From Tritrichomonas musculus (taxonomy: Eukaryota > Parabasalia > Tritrichomonadida > Tritrichomonadidae): 64,000 nucleotides of DNA. Location: contig JAPFFF010000005.1 in assembly GCA_039105265.1 (NCBI GenBank), positions 434,001-498,000 of the forward strand, read 5' to 3'. The position numbers and the translations under genes are program-made. The notes below the pieces were generated by a model. That model was not told where the DNA came from, made no database searches, and saw nothing but the letters and a program-made list of their open reading frames with translations. Of the stretch, positions 39,707 to 49,244 are shown piece by piece (the stretch's first letter is position 1; each line of letters starts with the position of its first letter).

Positions 39707-40087
39707 TTTGCGACAAAATCAGAGGGCTTAAAATTAATTGATTCACTTGATGCTTGACTTTGACTCGAAGCTGACCAACTTTTTAAGCATTAGTCGTTAC
39801 TCCTTTTTTTATTATTATTTTTAAAAACAAAAAACTATTAAGTTTTCAAAATAAAAATAAATAAATAATTATAAAAAAAAAAAAAAAAAATCCGCGCTGC
39901 TGGAATCGAACCGGCGACATTCTGATGACTACATTTCTACAGTCAGACGCTCTACCACTGAGCTAAGAGCGGCGCTGAAAATTTTTACATATTATATTAT
40001 ACAATTAAAATTGTATTTATTTTAATTTCAATTTAGACTCAAAACTGATCATAAATCAATTTATAATCTCTAATAAAAATAAATATA
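39707..40087. repeat. Right arm of the inverted duplication with tRNA-Tyr
   Basis: Reverse complement of 37326-37710 with a few differences (for example GAAATTAA for GAATCAA in the flank) and a shorter T tract of 18. It includes the second tRNA-Tyr gene and lies directly upstream (5' on the - strand) of the LINE remnant. Confidence 0.9.
39891..39972 (-). tRNA. tRNA-Tyr (GTA) with short intron, copy 2
   Basis: Identical to the copy at 37440-37521 but on the other strand, with the same ~10-base intron after the anticodon and an 18-base T tract. It is followed on its 3' side by the LINE remnant. Confidence 0.92.
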
Positions 40088-40179
40088 TAAACGAATACTG
40101 AAATATTATTTATATCACACATAGAATTTTTAAAAATTTCAGGTTAAAGAAAATACGACTTATCAATATTTCTTTTACC

Positions 40180-40299
40180 TGAATCTTGAGGCGCACTAAT
40201 TCCTATAATTAACTTTGATTGTTGATATATTTCAATTCTTATTTATAAATTGAATCTTGAGGCGCACTAATTCCTATAATTAACTTTGATTGTTGATAT
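40180..40299. repeat. Two direct copies of a 49-bp sequence
   Basis: The same 49 bases (TGAATCTTGAGGCGCACTAA and onward to GTTGATAT) occur at 40180-40228 and 40251-40299, with 22 bases between. The copies look identical. It lies between the tRNA-Tyr arm and a MATE fragment, in DNA that seems rearranged. Confidence 0.9.
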
Positions 40300-40356
40300 G
40301 AGAATTTTACTTTTCTAAAATAAGAATAATAAACAAAAAAGTTACAATCAAAAAAC

Positions 40357-40761
40357 TTATTTGATGATGAAGTCGTCCAAATCATTGGATTTGGGTCAAT
40401 GATCAGATATCTTTGCATGTCAGTATCAATCTCCTTCAGTCAGGCTTGTGTCGGCCGATCTAGCGGACTTATCGGCGAATCACGATTTGAAGAAGCAGGA
40501 CAAGTTGTCGTTGCCATTAACAGAATTGCATTCTTCTCAATGATCATTGTACCAATTATATTCTACTTCTTAACAAAGCCAATTCTTGTCTTTATGGGAT
40601 GTACAGCAGAAATGGCTGAAAGGGCTCTTCCGTATTTGACACTAATTTTATACATGATGCCATTTATTGCCTTATTCCAAATATCTTGCGGAATTATTCA
40701 ATCAGAAGGTCGTTCAATGTTATCTGGATTGATGCAACTTCTTGCTTTTGTTCTGAATTGA
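40357..40761 (+). pseudogene. MATE-family multidrug/Na+ antiporter fragment
   Basis: The open frame gives ~135 residues matching the middle of the first half of a MATE transporter: DDEVVQIIGFGSMIRYLCMS, SFSQACVGRSSGLIGESRF, then membrane helices SMIIVPIIFYFLTKPILVFM and LPYLTLILYMMPFIALFQIS, and GIIQSEGRSMLSGLMQLLAF. A whole MATE protein has 12 helices and 450-500 residues; here the beginning and the C-terminal two thirds are missing. The frame could start at the ATG at 40399 but the likeness begins earlier, so it is a remnant cut at both sides, next to the rearranged tRNA locus. Confidence 0.8.
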
Positions 40762-41867
40762 TGGCCATCAAAGACTTTTTCCAGTTATTTTATATTTAGA
40801 TAGATTATTAATAGCTATATATAATTTACTATTTAAAAAATCCAAATCATCAAAGGTGAATTAGATAATCACATTTTATTTTCAATTAATAATAATTATT
40901 GTAATAAATGTTAATTTTGAATTTTTTGATTTTATAAATGGGCGAACCTTATTTTAAATAATATTTCTTATTCATATAATATATTTTAAAGCAAAAATAT
41001 TGAGTTTGATCGTTTATATTTTTCTAACATCCAAAAATTGAATCATTCCGTTTATTAATTCAACTTTTTAATTCTTTTTTCAAACTAAACTTTATCTTTG
41101 AAGTTATGTTCAAACAAAATATATCATTTTATTGAGCATTAAAAGAAGAAATCGAATATTCAAAAATAAAAAGTTGGAAAGGATCATGTATCGAAAAAAC
41201 TTCAAAATAATTATTATATTAACTTTTTTGGACTAATTACAAAGTAATTATAAATATTCATGTTTTATAATGGATAATGTATATGCATAAAATCAAATGG
41301 TATTAATAGTTTTGAAGGATATCTCTTACGAAGAGAGATCTATTTGTTTGTGAAGTCAAAAAAAACCCGATGAGTATTAAGTTTTTTGGTTTGCTTCAAA
41401 AGCCATTTTAAAGATCATCAAATGGATAAGAAAATATATTAAAATCACCAAATAAAACCTAAAATTTGAAGAGATATTGAAACTTTTTGAGGTCAAAAAA
41501 AGAGTGTCCCACCCATATTTTTTGAGTGGACACATTTTTTTTGAATAAAAACACAAAATCAATAAAATAATATTTATTTATCAATAGAGATCTAGACTAG
41601 AAATTCGAATAATAATTAAATATTATTTTATATATTTTATATTTATGCTATAATATAAAGTATATAATGTTTTATATGTTTGATTTCGAGATATTAATAT
41701 ATGTTATATTTCTATGACTAAATGGCTACGGAGAACTTTTGTTAGAGAAATTAAATTCTTTAATTTTGAATGTCATTAACAAAGAAATTCATTCAAAAAA
41801 TTAAACAACTTACGTTATTTCTATGAGCTCCTTCAAAAAATTAACTGTTTAAAAAAATAAAAGTAAT
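40762..41867. other. Intergenic stretch with a mariner-like end
   Basis: About 1.1 kb, AT-rich, no gene. At 41502-41535 GTGTCCCACCC faces GAGTGGACAC across a short gap, like the ends of the mariner-type MITE at 47430-47530 brought together. A CTATGAGCTCCTTCAAAAAATTA stretch near 41820 also resembles the inside of that MITE. Both may be scraps of small elements. Confidence 0.4.
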
Positions 41868-41874
41868 TCATTTT
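41868..41874 (+). promoter_or_regulatory. Initiator-like TCATTTT at the coiled-coil gene start
   Basis: TCATTTT abuts the ATG at 41875. It fits the trichomonad initiator TCA-Py-(T/A), which typically lies within about 20 bases of the start codon. A very short leader would result. Chance occurrence in AT-rich DNA cannot be excluded. Confidence 0.3.
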
Positions 41875-43104
41875 ATGAACCAAACTCAGGTTCAAACTTT
41901 TCGTCTTATTTTACGTAATCTTCAAAATTCACTTGTTGATTTAGCTTATGTTTTCCAATGCCGCAAAATGGATTCTTCTGAAATTGTCTCAAGGGTTGCT
42001 TCAATAGACTCATCACTTTATTCAATCTTGTCCACTTTTGATAATTCATTAAAACTCGAATCAGTAAAACAATACATTGAAACAGAAGTCAACAAACTCA
42101 ACCAGATCAAAGATCAATTCTTAGTATCTTTTCAAGACGATTTTCTACTTTTAAAGAAAGATTTCCACGACTTTTTAAACGAAAAAATTAAAGATCAAAA
42201 CAAATTGACATCATCTGATTATATTACATCGAAATTTAATGAAATAGAAAGAATTGATAATCCTTTTGGTATTTTAGAAAATCTACCATTTCCAATTGAA
42301 GAGTTTATTTTATCTTTTGAAAACTCAATATCTTTTGAAAAAAACGAGATTCAACCTTTTCTTGATAGAGGTGTTTATTTTACCAATTTTTTTAATTTTC
42401 TTAAACAATTAAAAATAATCGAGAGATATAAAGATAATTTCCAAAAGGGAATAATTTTAGATGAAATAATACAGACTAATTTTATTCAAATTGACAGCAA
42501 AGAAAACAATACAAAAAATGTAATGAAGTTAGGAAAGCAACCAAATATTACACTTAAAAAAACTATGGGTATCCTAAAATCCAGTAATGATACACTTCAA
42601 AATTCAAAGATCGGATTAATAAAAATTGAAGCCGAACCTCTTCTTCATCAAAGCGAGAAAAAGCAACCACGACTTCATCCAGGATCACTTTCTCTTAATG
42701 GACTTCTTCCTACTGTCAAGAACGATGATGAAACAGATACAAATGAAAATCAAAATAGTATTCAGAATCTTAGTAAAAAAAATAATGAAAGCGCAGATTC
42801 GAATATTGATACAGATCAATATGATAAATTATTTAAACAAATTGAAGCAAATAAAAAGAAGCTACATGATTGGAATGAAATAATCGCAGCAAGATTAGAA
42901 CAAAAAGCACTCCTTCTTCAAAAAGAAAATCAGATTCTTCGTGAGAATATTGAAATTGTTACACAGCAAAAAAATGAAATTCAACAGTTGTACGAAGATC
43001 ATCTCTCTGAACTTCTGATGCAAAATGACTTTTTAAAGCAAGAAAATCTTAAACTTAAAGAATTGGAAGAAAACGACAATAATAATAATAACAATAATAA
43101 TTAG
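41875..43104 (+). CDS. Hypothetical coiled-coil protein
   Basis: 409 residues, no known domain. The N-terminal ~180 residues are predicted helical by eye (QTFRLILRNLQNSLVDLAYV, KQYIETEVNKLNQIKDQFL). Residues 210-310 are polar and disordered with a LHPGSLSLNGLLPTV stretch. The last ~90 residues form a coiled coil (EANKKKLHDWNEIIAARLEQ, LLQKENQILRENIEIVTQQK) ending in an Asn run. This is typical of cytoskeletal or basal-body proteins, but nothing specific supports that. Confidence 0.65.
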   Translation: MNQTQVQTFRLILRNLQNSLVDLAYVFQCRKMDSSEIVSRVASIDSSLYSILSTFDNSLKLESVKQYIETEVNKLNQIKDQFLVSFQDDFLLLKKDFHDFLNEKIKDQNKLTSSDYITSKFNEIERIDNPFGILENLPFPIEEFILSFENSISFEKNEIQPFLDRGVYFTNFFNFLKQLKIIERYKDNFQKGIILDEIIQTNFIQIDSKENNTKNVMKLGKQPNITLKKTMGILKSSNDTLQNSKIGLIKIEAEPLLHQSEKKQPRLHPGSLSLNGLLPTVKNDDETDTNENQNSIQNLSKKNNESADSNIDTDQYDKLFKQIEANKKKLHDWNEIIAARLEQKALLLQKENQILRENIEIVTQQKNEIQQLYEDHLSELLMQNDFLKQENLKLKELEENDNNNNNNNN

Positions 43105-43764
43105 TAAGCTTAATTTATGACCATAATAGATCTTTTTAAGGTCTATTTCACCAAATGCTTTGCTATTGATTCACAAACACTTTTTTAAATTGAATGCAGC
43201 TTTTTTTAACAGAGAAAATATAGATTTAACAATCATTTATTACTGATAGTTTTCCAATATCAAATAACTATACAAGTTATCCAGCTTATGCTCATCTTGT
43301 TTAGGTAATGCTTTAAAATTTCATTTTTAATCGAAGATAATCTTGAAAATTAAGATTCCGATAAAAAAATCAAAAGCATATAGTTTGCGCTATTTTATAT
43401 ATTAAAACAATTCTATCTAATTTCTTTGCTTTTTATTTATGTTTTTTGAATTTTTTAAAACATACTTTATTATATATTTTCTTTAATTGATTTCAATATG
43501 AATTTTTCAAATAAAAAGCATATTTAATAAATTAATTACTAATTTTATAACTTGAAATTATTAAAAGAGCAAATGAATAATGAATATTCTTATTTTAATT
43601 TGTTTAAAAAAAGATATATAAAATATATTTGAATGTTCTGAAGCCGATGTAATAATTGAAATGTTTTGAAATCATTTGAATGAAATTTGAATAAAATTGA
43701 AGAACTTTTTTAGCTTTTTGAATTAACTCTAATAACGAAGATATTTTTTATTAATTTCGTATTA
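43105..43764. other. Intergenic AT-rich stretch, nothing recognised
   Basis: About 660 bases between the coiled-coil gene and the first ankyrin unit; AT-rich, with no element end, RNA gene or repeat noticed. Confidence 0.5.
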
Positions 43765-46700
43765 ATGGAGCAATTACTGTTAGCAATTAAAAAAGGAAAT
43801 ATTAAGACAGTCGAAACCATACTAAATCAAGGAGGATTTGACATCAATCAGACAATAATTTCAAATTCAATATTAAAATAAAATTCAAAACCTTTTTTTT
43901 ACACAGTTACCAATCAAATATTTTCAAAACGTTCAAAAAATAATTTTAATGAAATTATAATCGCATTTTCAATGGAGTTCATAATTAGATATATTGTTGA
44001 AATTGATAATCAAAATTTAAAATGATATTTCGAATTTCTCGCATTGATACAATTTTAAATCAAATATTTAATGTAGTTTTTAGTACAATATCTTCATAAA
44101 ATCCAAAATATACTTTTTTTAAATACAATTTCAAATTTTCAATTTAAATGAAATTTTTTTTCAATTTTTTTCATGAAATTCTAACTTATATTTTTACTCA
44201 TAAATCAGCAATACATGCTGCGATAGAGAAAAGTTATACTGATATAGTCCAACTGGTCTTAAAGTGTCCCAATGTTGATATCAATGCAAGAATGATTTTA
44301 ATACTATTTTTTTTTTTCATACAATTTCAAACAACTTTTTTTTTCTTATAAAATTTCAAAATCATCAAATTTTTCATAAAGTTTTTTTATAAATTTGTTT
44401 TATTCATATAATTCCAAATTAATTTTCTCTAATGAAATTTCTTTATCATTCTTTATTTACATCGTTTCAATCAAAATTTTTTTTTTATCAAATTCAAAAT
44501 TTCAATTTTTCATCGAAAGATTTTAAACGAAATATTTTAATGAAATTAACAATATTGGAAGTTTTAATGCTGTTTCAAATAAAGCAAATATTTTAATGAA
44601 ATTCAATCATATTCATGTTTTAATGAAATTTTAAATTTTGATGTGTTTTCATTCAATTCAATCAAATCATTTTTGAATGAAATTCTATGATTAGCAAATT
44701 GAATGAAATTTTTCTTGAATTTATTTTAATAGAGCACCAATACATATTGCTGTTGAAAAAGGAAATTTAGAAGTTCTTGGCCTTTTGTTAAAGCGTAAAG
44801 AACTCGATGTCAATGCAAAATTAATTAAGAAAAATCAATTTTTTTTATATCATTCAAAAACAAATTTTTTTTTTAATTACGTTTCAAATCTTTTTATTTT
44901 TTTCATCGAATTAGAATTGAAATTGTTTTAATTACATTTCAAAAATATAATTGTTAATCGAGTTTCTTTTTATCTTTATGAATATGATTCCAACTTTATT
45001 TTTTTTCCTTATAAAATTCCGCAAATTTTATATTCATGGCATTTCAAAAAAAAATTTTGTTTTGAATGATGTTTAAAACTTAATTATTTGAATGGCATTT
45101 CTATCCATATATTCATTAATTACATTTTTAATTATATACTTTAATGAAGTTTTTAAATATAATAGTTATTCATCAAATTCCAACTTGCTTCATTTGCTTA
45201 ATTTTGTTTCAAAAATTGAATATTTTTAATGAAATTTTCAATTATTTTTTTTTTGAATAAAACAGCTTTATATATGGCTACTGAGTTAGGAAATACCGAG
45301 ACAGTTCATTTACTTTTAGAACGTCAAGATATTGATGTTAATATTAAAACAATTTAAAATTACTTTGTTTTGAACATAGTTTCAAAATTCAATACTTTTT
45401 CATATCATTTGAAATATTTTTTTTTTAATAGAATTCAAAAACAATTTTTTGTTTAATAGAATTCAAACAAAACTTTTTTTCTAATGGAATTCCAAAATCA
45501 TTCATTTTACTCATGGAATTTCAAATAAAATCATTCTAATGACATTTTCAACCAAAATTGTTTTAATTACATTCCAAAAAAAATTTTATAATTTAATGAT
45601 GTTTTAAATCACTTTTATGTGCTCATACAATTTCAAATCATTTTTTTTTAATTACGTTAAAAATCAAATCATTTGCAAATAAAATTACAAATTATTATTA
45701 TAATGGAATTCCATTTATTGTATTATTTATTGCATTTCATAATATCATTTGAATATAGTTTTAAAATCATCTCTTCAAATGTAATTTCAACTTGCATAGT
45801 TTCATAAAATTTCTAATTAAAAATTTTTTTTATTACATTTCAAAATGAAAAATTTTCATTCAATTCCAAAAATTTTGTATTTTTAATTCAATTTCAAAAC
45901 CATTTTTGTTCTTATAACATTCAAAATCTAATTTTTTTCTAATTACATTTCAAATCAACTTTTTTATTAATTTCATTCCAAAACAATTTTTTTATTCATG
46001 ACATTTCAAAATTTGCATTTTTTTCATGAAATTTAAAAATAATTATTTTATTCATCAAATTTGATAATTTTTTTATTTTTATTGGATTTTAAAAATAAGT
46101 TATTTTAATGAAATTTTAATATATTTTTTATTCATAAAGCTCCAATTCACTCTGCCATCGAGGATGAATTCATAAATATTGCTGATTTAATTTTACAAAG
46201 TCCAAATGTCGATGTAAATGCCATCTCAATTTTAAAATCTTGCTATTTTTAATTACATTCCAAAGCATTTTTTTTTGTTTATTATGTTCTAAAGTTTTAA
46301 TTTTAAATAGAATTTCAAATTATAAGTTTTTTTGAATAAAATTCTAATATTTAATTATTTTAATGACATTTCAAAAAATCAATATTTTTTAATATAATTC
46401 GACAATTCTATCATTTTTATAGAATTTTAAACTATTTATTTTTTTCTAATAAAATTCAAAAGTCTTTGTTTTCAATGAAATTTTTTTTAACAAACTTTTT
46501 GAATAATGTTTCAAATTCAAAAAATGTCATGGGATTTCAAATCATATATATATTTAATACAATTTAAAGGCAAAATTATTTTTAATTCAGTTTTATATTT
46601 AATAATTTTTTAAATACCATTTCAATTGATTTGTTAATTACATTCAAAATCAATTTTTTTTTGAATGAAATTAACTCTTAAAAATTTGAATGAAATTCAA

Positions 46701-46979
46701 AGACAATTTTTTTTTTGAATAAAATTTTAATTTATATTTTTATAGGACACCATTACACTTGGCAGTTAAAATTGCTAATAAAGACCTAATTCGGCTTCTT
46801 AGACAACATGAGGGAATCAATTTCAACATCAAAGATGAAATTTTTTTTTTTGTGATTTTCTTTTAAAGTTTCAAATTAAATGATTTCACGATTTTATCTG
46901 AAAATTTTTATGAAAAAAGGCAATTGAATTAGCCAAGGATGAAAGCATGAGAGATTTCCTTAACAAAGGTCCTCATTAA
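43765..46979 (+). CDS. Ankyrin-repeat gene with repeats spread apart by spacers
   Basis: Seven ankyrin pieces lie in order on the + strand: 43765-43853 (MEQLLLAIKKGNIKTVETIL), 44204-44290 (SAIHAAIEKSYTDIVQLVL), 44731-44820 (APIHIAVEKGNLEVLGLLL), 45262-45350 (TALYMATELGNTETVHLLLE), 46139-46228 (APIHSAIEDEFINIADLIL), 46746-46840 (TPLHLAVKIANKDLIRLL) and 46919-46979 (AIELAKDESMRDFLNKG and stop). Each runs from the TPLH position to the DVNA position, so every spacer falls at the same point of the repeat, replacing the usual NxxGx linker. Spacers are 78 to ~790 bases and full of stops. No consistent GT..AG or trichomonad-type intron borders are seen. The span is either a decayed gene or one with unusual introns; extents are approximate. 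Confidence 0.6.
43860..46745. repeat. Degenerate short repeats filling the ankyrin spacers
   Basis: The spacers are built from a loose unit of roughly 30-45 bases: T run, then AATGAAATTTCAAA or close variants (AATGGAATTTCAAA, AATTACATTTCAAA, AATAGAATTCAAA), then an A/C-rich link. It is clearest at 45430-46000. The pattern occurs in all long spacers but not in the flanking intergenic DNA, so it belongs to this gene. Confidence 0.6.
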
Positions 46980-47251
46980 ATAAAATTATATATTTTTTTT
47001 TAAAAAAAAAATGTCAAAAACAAAATCAATAAAAAATGACATTATTTATTTTATTCTTTTTTTCTTTATTATTATAATATACAAAGTCCAAAGAATCATT
47101 TTATTTAAAATTTACATTAATCAAATCGAAAGAAATCCAAAGATATAAAATGAATGATTATATTTTTCAAATTAATTTGCCAAATATCATTCAAAAAAAT
47201 TCAAAAGATTTGAATTCATAGAAAAATATTTTCAATATGATCACTTTACAT

Positions 47252-47328
47252 TAGGGATGTTCAAAATTCACTTTTCCCTTGGAAAAGTTCGACTTTTTCT
47301 GGGCAAAAGTGAATAATAAAAATCCCTA
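47252..47328. mobile_element. 77-bp hAT-type MITE, copy 2
   Basis: TAGGGATGTTCAAAATTC...ATCCCTA, flanked by a perfect 8-bp direct repeat CTTTACAT at 47244-47251 and 47329-47336. Ends TAGGGAT/ATCCCTA are perfect inverted repeats. The inside is nearly identical to copy 1 at 19087-19164 and folds into the same hairpin. It lies downstream of the ankyrin gene and of the 3' end of the BTB gene. Confidence 0.88.
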
Positions 47329-47367
47329 CTTTACATATATCATAATGAAACTAACAAACAAACCAAA

Positions 47368-47405
<38 letters not shown>

Positions 47406-47429
47406 ATTCTGTAATTTATTGATAACAAA

Positions 47430-47530
47430 TAAAGTGTGTCCACTATTAGGAAAGTTAAAATTGTGAAAACTCATTCAATATTTCTATGAGCTTATTCAAA
47501 AAATACTTTCTTAATTGTGGACGCACTTTA
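47430..47530. mobile_element. ~100-bp mariner-like MITE
   Basis: TA at 47430-47431 and 47529-47530 bracket 97 bases with imperfect inverted ends: AAGTGTGTCCACTATTAGGA on the left and AAGTGCGTCCACAATTAAGA as the reverse complement of the right (about 20 of 24 bases match). A TA duplication with GTGTCCAC ends suggests a Tc1/mariner type. A 32-base T tract precedes it at 47373-47404. It ends 30 bases past the stop of the BTB gene. Confidence 0.6.
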
Positions 47531-47560
47531 TTAAAACAGAAAAAAAAAAAATTCAAATTT

Positions 47561-48976
47561 TTATTTTTTTTCAACGACAGGAAATTTCAATTTTCCAAAG
47601 AATTCAATGGAGAGGAACCAGAAGGAAAAGTGCTTCCCTCTCTGGCTCCAGCTTTGTCCCGTCTGGCGGAGTTTTATGTAACGATAGAAACCGGATTTCT
47701 TTTTCTGAACGTCAAAGGTGACAACCGCGCTTGCCCGATCGAGGCTTCCGTCGTTTTCATGCGTATCAATGGTGGTCCAGTAATCGTTGTCGTTTGATGC
47801 CTCGATCACCCAATTTTTCAAGTAGTAGTGACCGTTACTTACTCCGTTTTGAATGGTGTAACCGTCCAATTGAATCGACTTTTCTTTGAAGTCGAAAACG
47901 ATGAAGGAACCGTTCTGATCTTTTGACTGGTAGAAGCTTTCGCTGTTGTAGTCGACGAGGTGCTTCGGGCAACATTCAGGATCATCGTTAAAAATGGAAT
48001 TTGAATCAATTTTGATCGTCCCGTTATCATGAATGTTACTTCCTGTTTTTTTTGTCAAATATTTGAAAATTCCATCTAATTCTTTGCCTTTTTCATAATT
48101 AAATTGCTTGACGAGATTTATATAACGGTTTATTTTATCGTCTTCATTCAAAATTATTTTTTTGAATTTTGATGGGATAAGACGATAACAAATTGAATGC
48201 CATATTTTTGGATTTAGATCTTCAAACTCAAATTCATTAATGAATCGCTCAAAATAATCTTCTGTGACATTAGGAAAAATGATGTACTCAAAAAGTGGAG
48301 AATATGAAGGATCTTTTTTGTATAATTCTAATATGAAATGTAATAATGAATTTTCACTTTGTACTTTTAATGATTCTTGACTTAAAATAACTTCAAGAAT
48401 GTCTATATTCAATAATTTCAATTTTTCTTTACTAATTGACCAAAAATTTTGGGCTATGAATTGGATGATCTCTTGAATTGATTGATCATTTGGATCAATC
48501 GATTCATTATCATTTGAATTTAAATTGGCAAATGAAATAAGTTGCTCAATTGCATTCTCTTTTGTGATATCCTTTAAAAGATTTGATTTTAAACGATAAT
48601 ATTCATCTGAGTTACCAAGAATGTGAAAATAATGCAAAAAATATTTCAAACGGTTTGGGTCAAGTTTAACATTAGAAAATGATGAAAGTCCTAAAAATTC
48701 ATCAAAATAATCTTTTTCATTTGAGCTTTTTTTGTTTCTATTGAAATTACTTATATCAATATCAAATTTATCAATTGATTGATCAGAAAAGTGATAATTT
48801 CGAATCTTCGGAGATAAAAGATCTGCAATAAATCTATTAGTTTTATATTGCTTCCCATTTACAAAAAAAGTAAAATTGTTCTCATAATTTTGAAATGGGA
48901 TACTTTTAACATTTTCTAAACCAATAGAGAAATCTATTTTATTACCATTCATGTTTGTATAAATTGACCTTTTCAT
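47561..48976 (-). CDS. BTB-domain protein with F5/8C-like C-terminal domain
   Basis: 471 residues from the Met of MKRSIYTNMNGNKID; a longer open frame to 49021 runs into the adjacent transposon target and is not used. The N-terminal part has a BTB core (FTFFVNGKQYKTNRFIADLL, RNYHFSDQSIDKFDIDI), followed by a helical BACK-like region. The C-terminal ~145 residues resemble a discoidin/F5-8C domain: GSFIVFDFKEKSIQLDGYTI, YYLKNWVIEASNDNDYW, GFYRYIKLRQTGQSWS. This is a large trichomonad family. DNA coding that end (47590-48030) is clearly GC-richer with different codon use than the rest. A Kolobok-type transposon sits 45 bases upstream of the start codon. Confidence 0.8.
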   Translation of the reverse strand: MKRSIYTNMNGNKIDFSIGLENVKSIPFQNYENNFTFFVNGKQYKTNRFIADLLSPKIRNYHFSDQSIDKFDIDISNFNRNKKSSNEKDYFDEFLGLSSFSNVKLDPNRLKYFLHYFHILGNSDEYYRLKSNLLKDITKENAIEQLISFANLNSNDNESIDPNDQSIQEIIQFIAQNFWSISKEKLKLLNIDILEVILSQESLKVQSENSLLHFILELYKKDPSYSPLFEYIIFPNVTEDYFERFINEFEFEDLNPKIWHSICYRLIPSKFKKIILNEDDKINRYINLVKQFNYEKGKELDGIFKYLTKKTGSNIHDNGTIKIDSNSIFNDDPECCPKHLVDYNSESFYQSKDQNGSFIVFDFKEKSIQLDGYTIQNGVSNGHYYLKNWVIEASNDNDYWTTIDTHENDGSLDRASAVVTFDVQKKKSGFYRYIKLRQTGQSWSQRGKHFSFWFLSIEFFGKLKFPVVEKK

Positions 48977-49244
48977 AAGGCGAAATATAAAAAAATACAA
49001 AAAACAAAAGAATTCATTCATTAAGGGTGCGGTTTCATTTATAAATATTTAAATAATCTATTTAATTACATAATAATATATATGAAAATAATATATATAT
49101 ATTAAAATTAAATTATTAATAGATAAATACATCTACAAACAAATATATTTATATTTTAAAAAAGGTTACAAAATAACTCAAAAATTTATTGTCATTATAT
49201 TTTTTCACAATTTTTTTTTACAATTTTTTGGTTACAAAAAACTA

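Noticed and set aside
37326-40087. DNA transposon with tRNA-bearing terminal inverted repeats
   Set aside because: The arms contain whole tRNA genes and LINE scraps, no target duplication is seen outside them, and the coding content between is a LINE.
47340-47410. Poly(A) tail of a retrotransposed sequence (32-base T tract)
   Set aside because: No retro-sequence adjoins it and no duplication flanks it; T tracts are common in this DNA.
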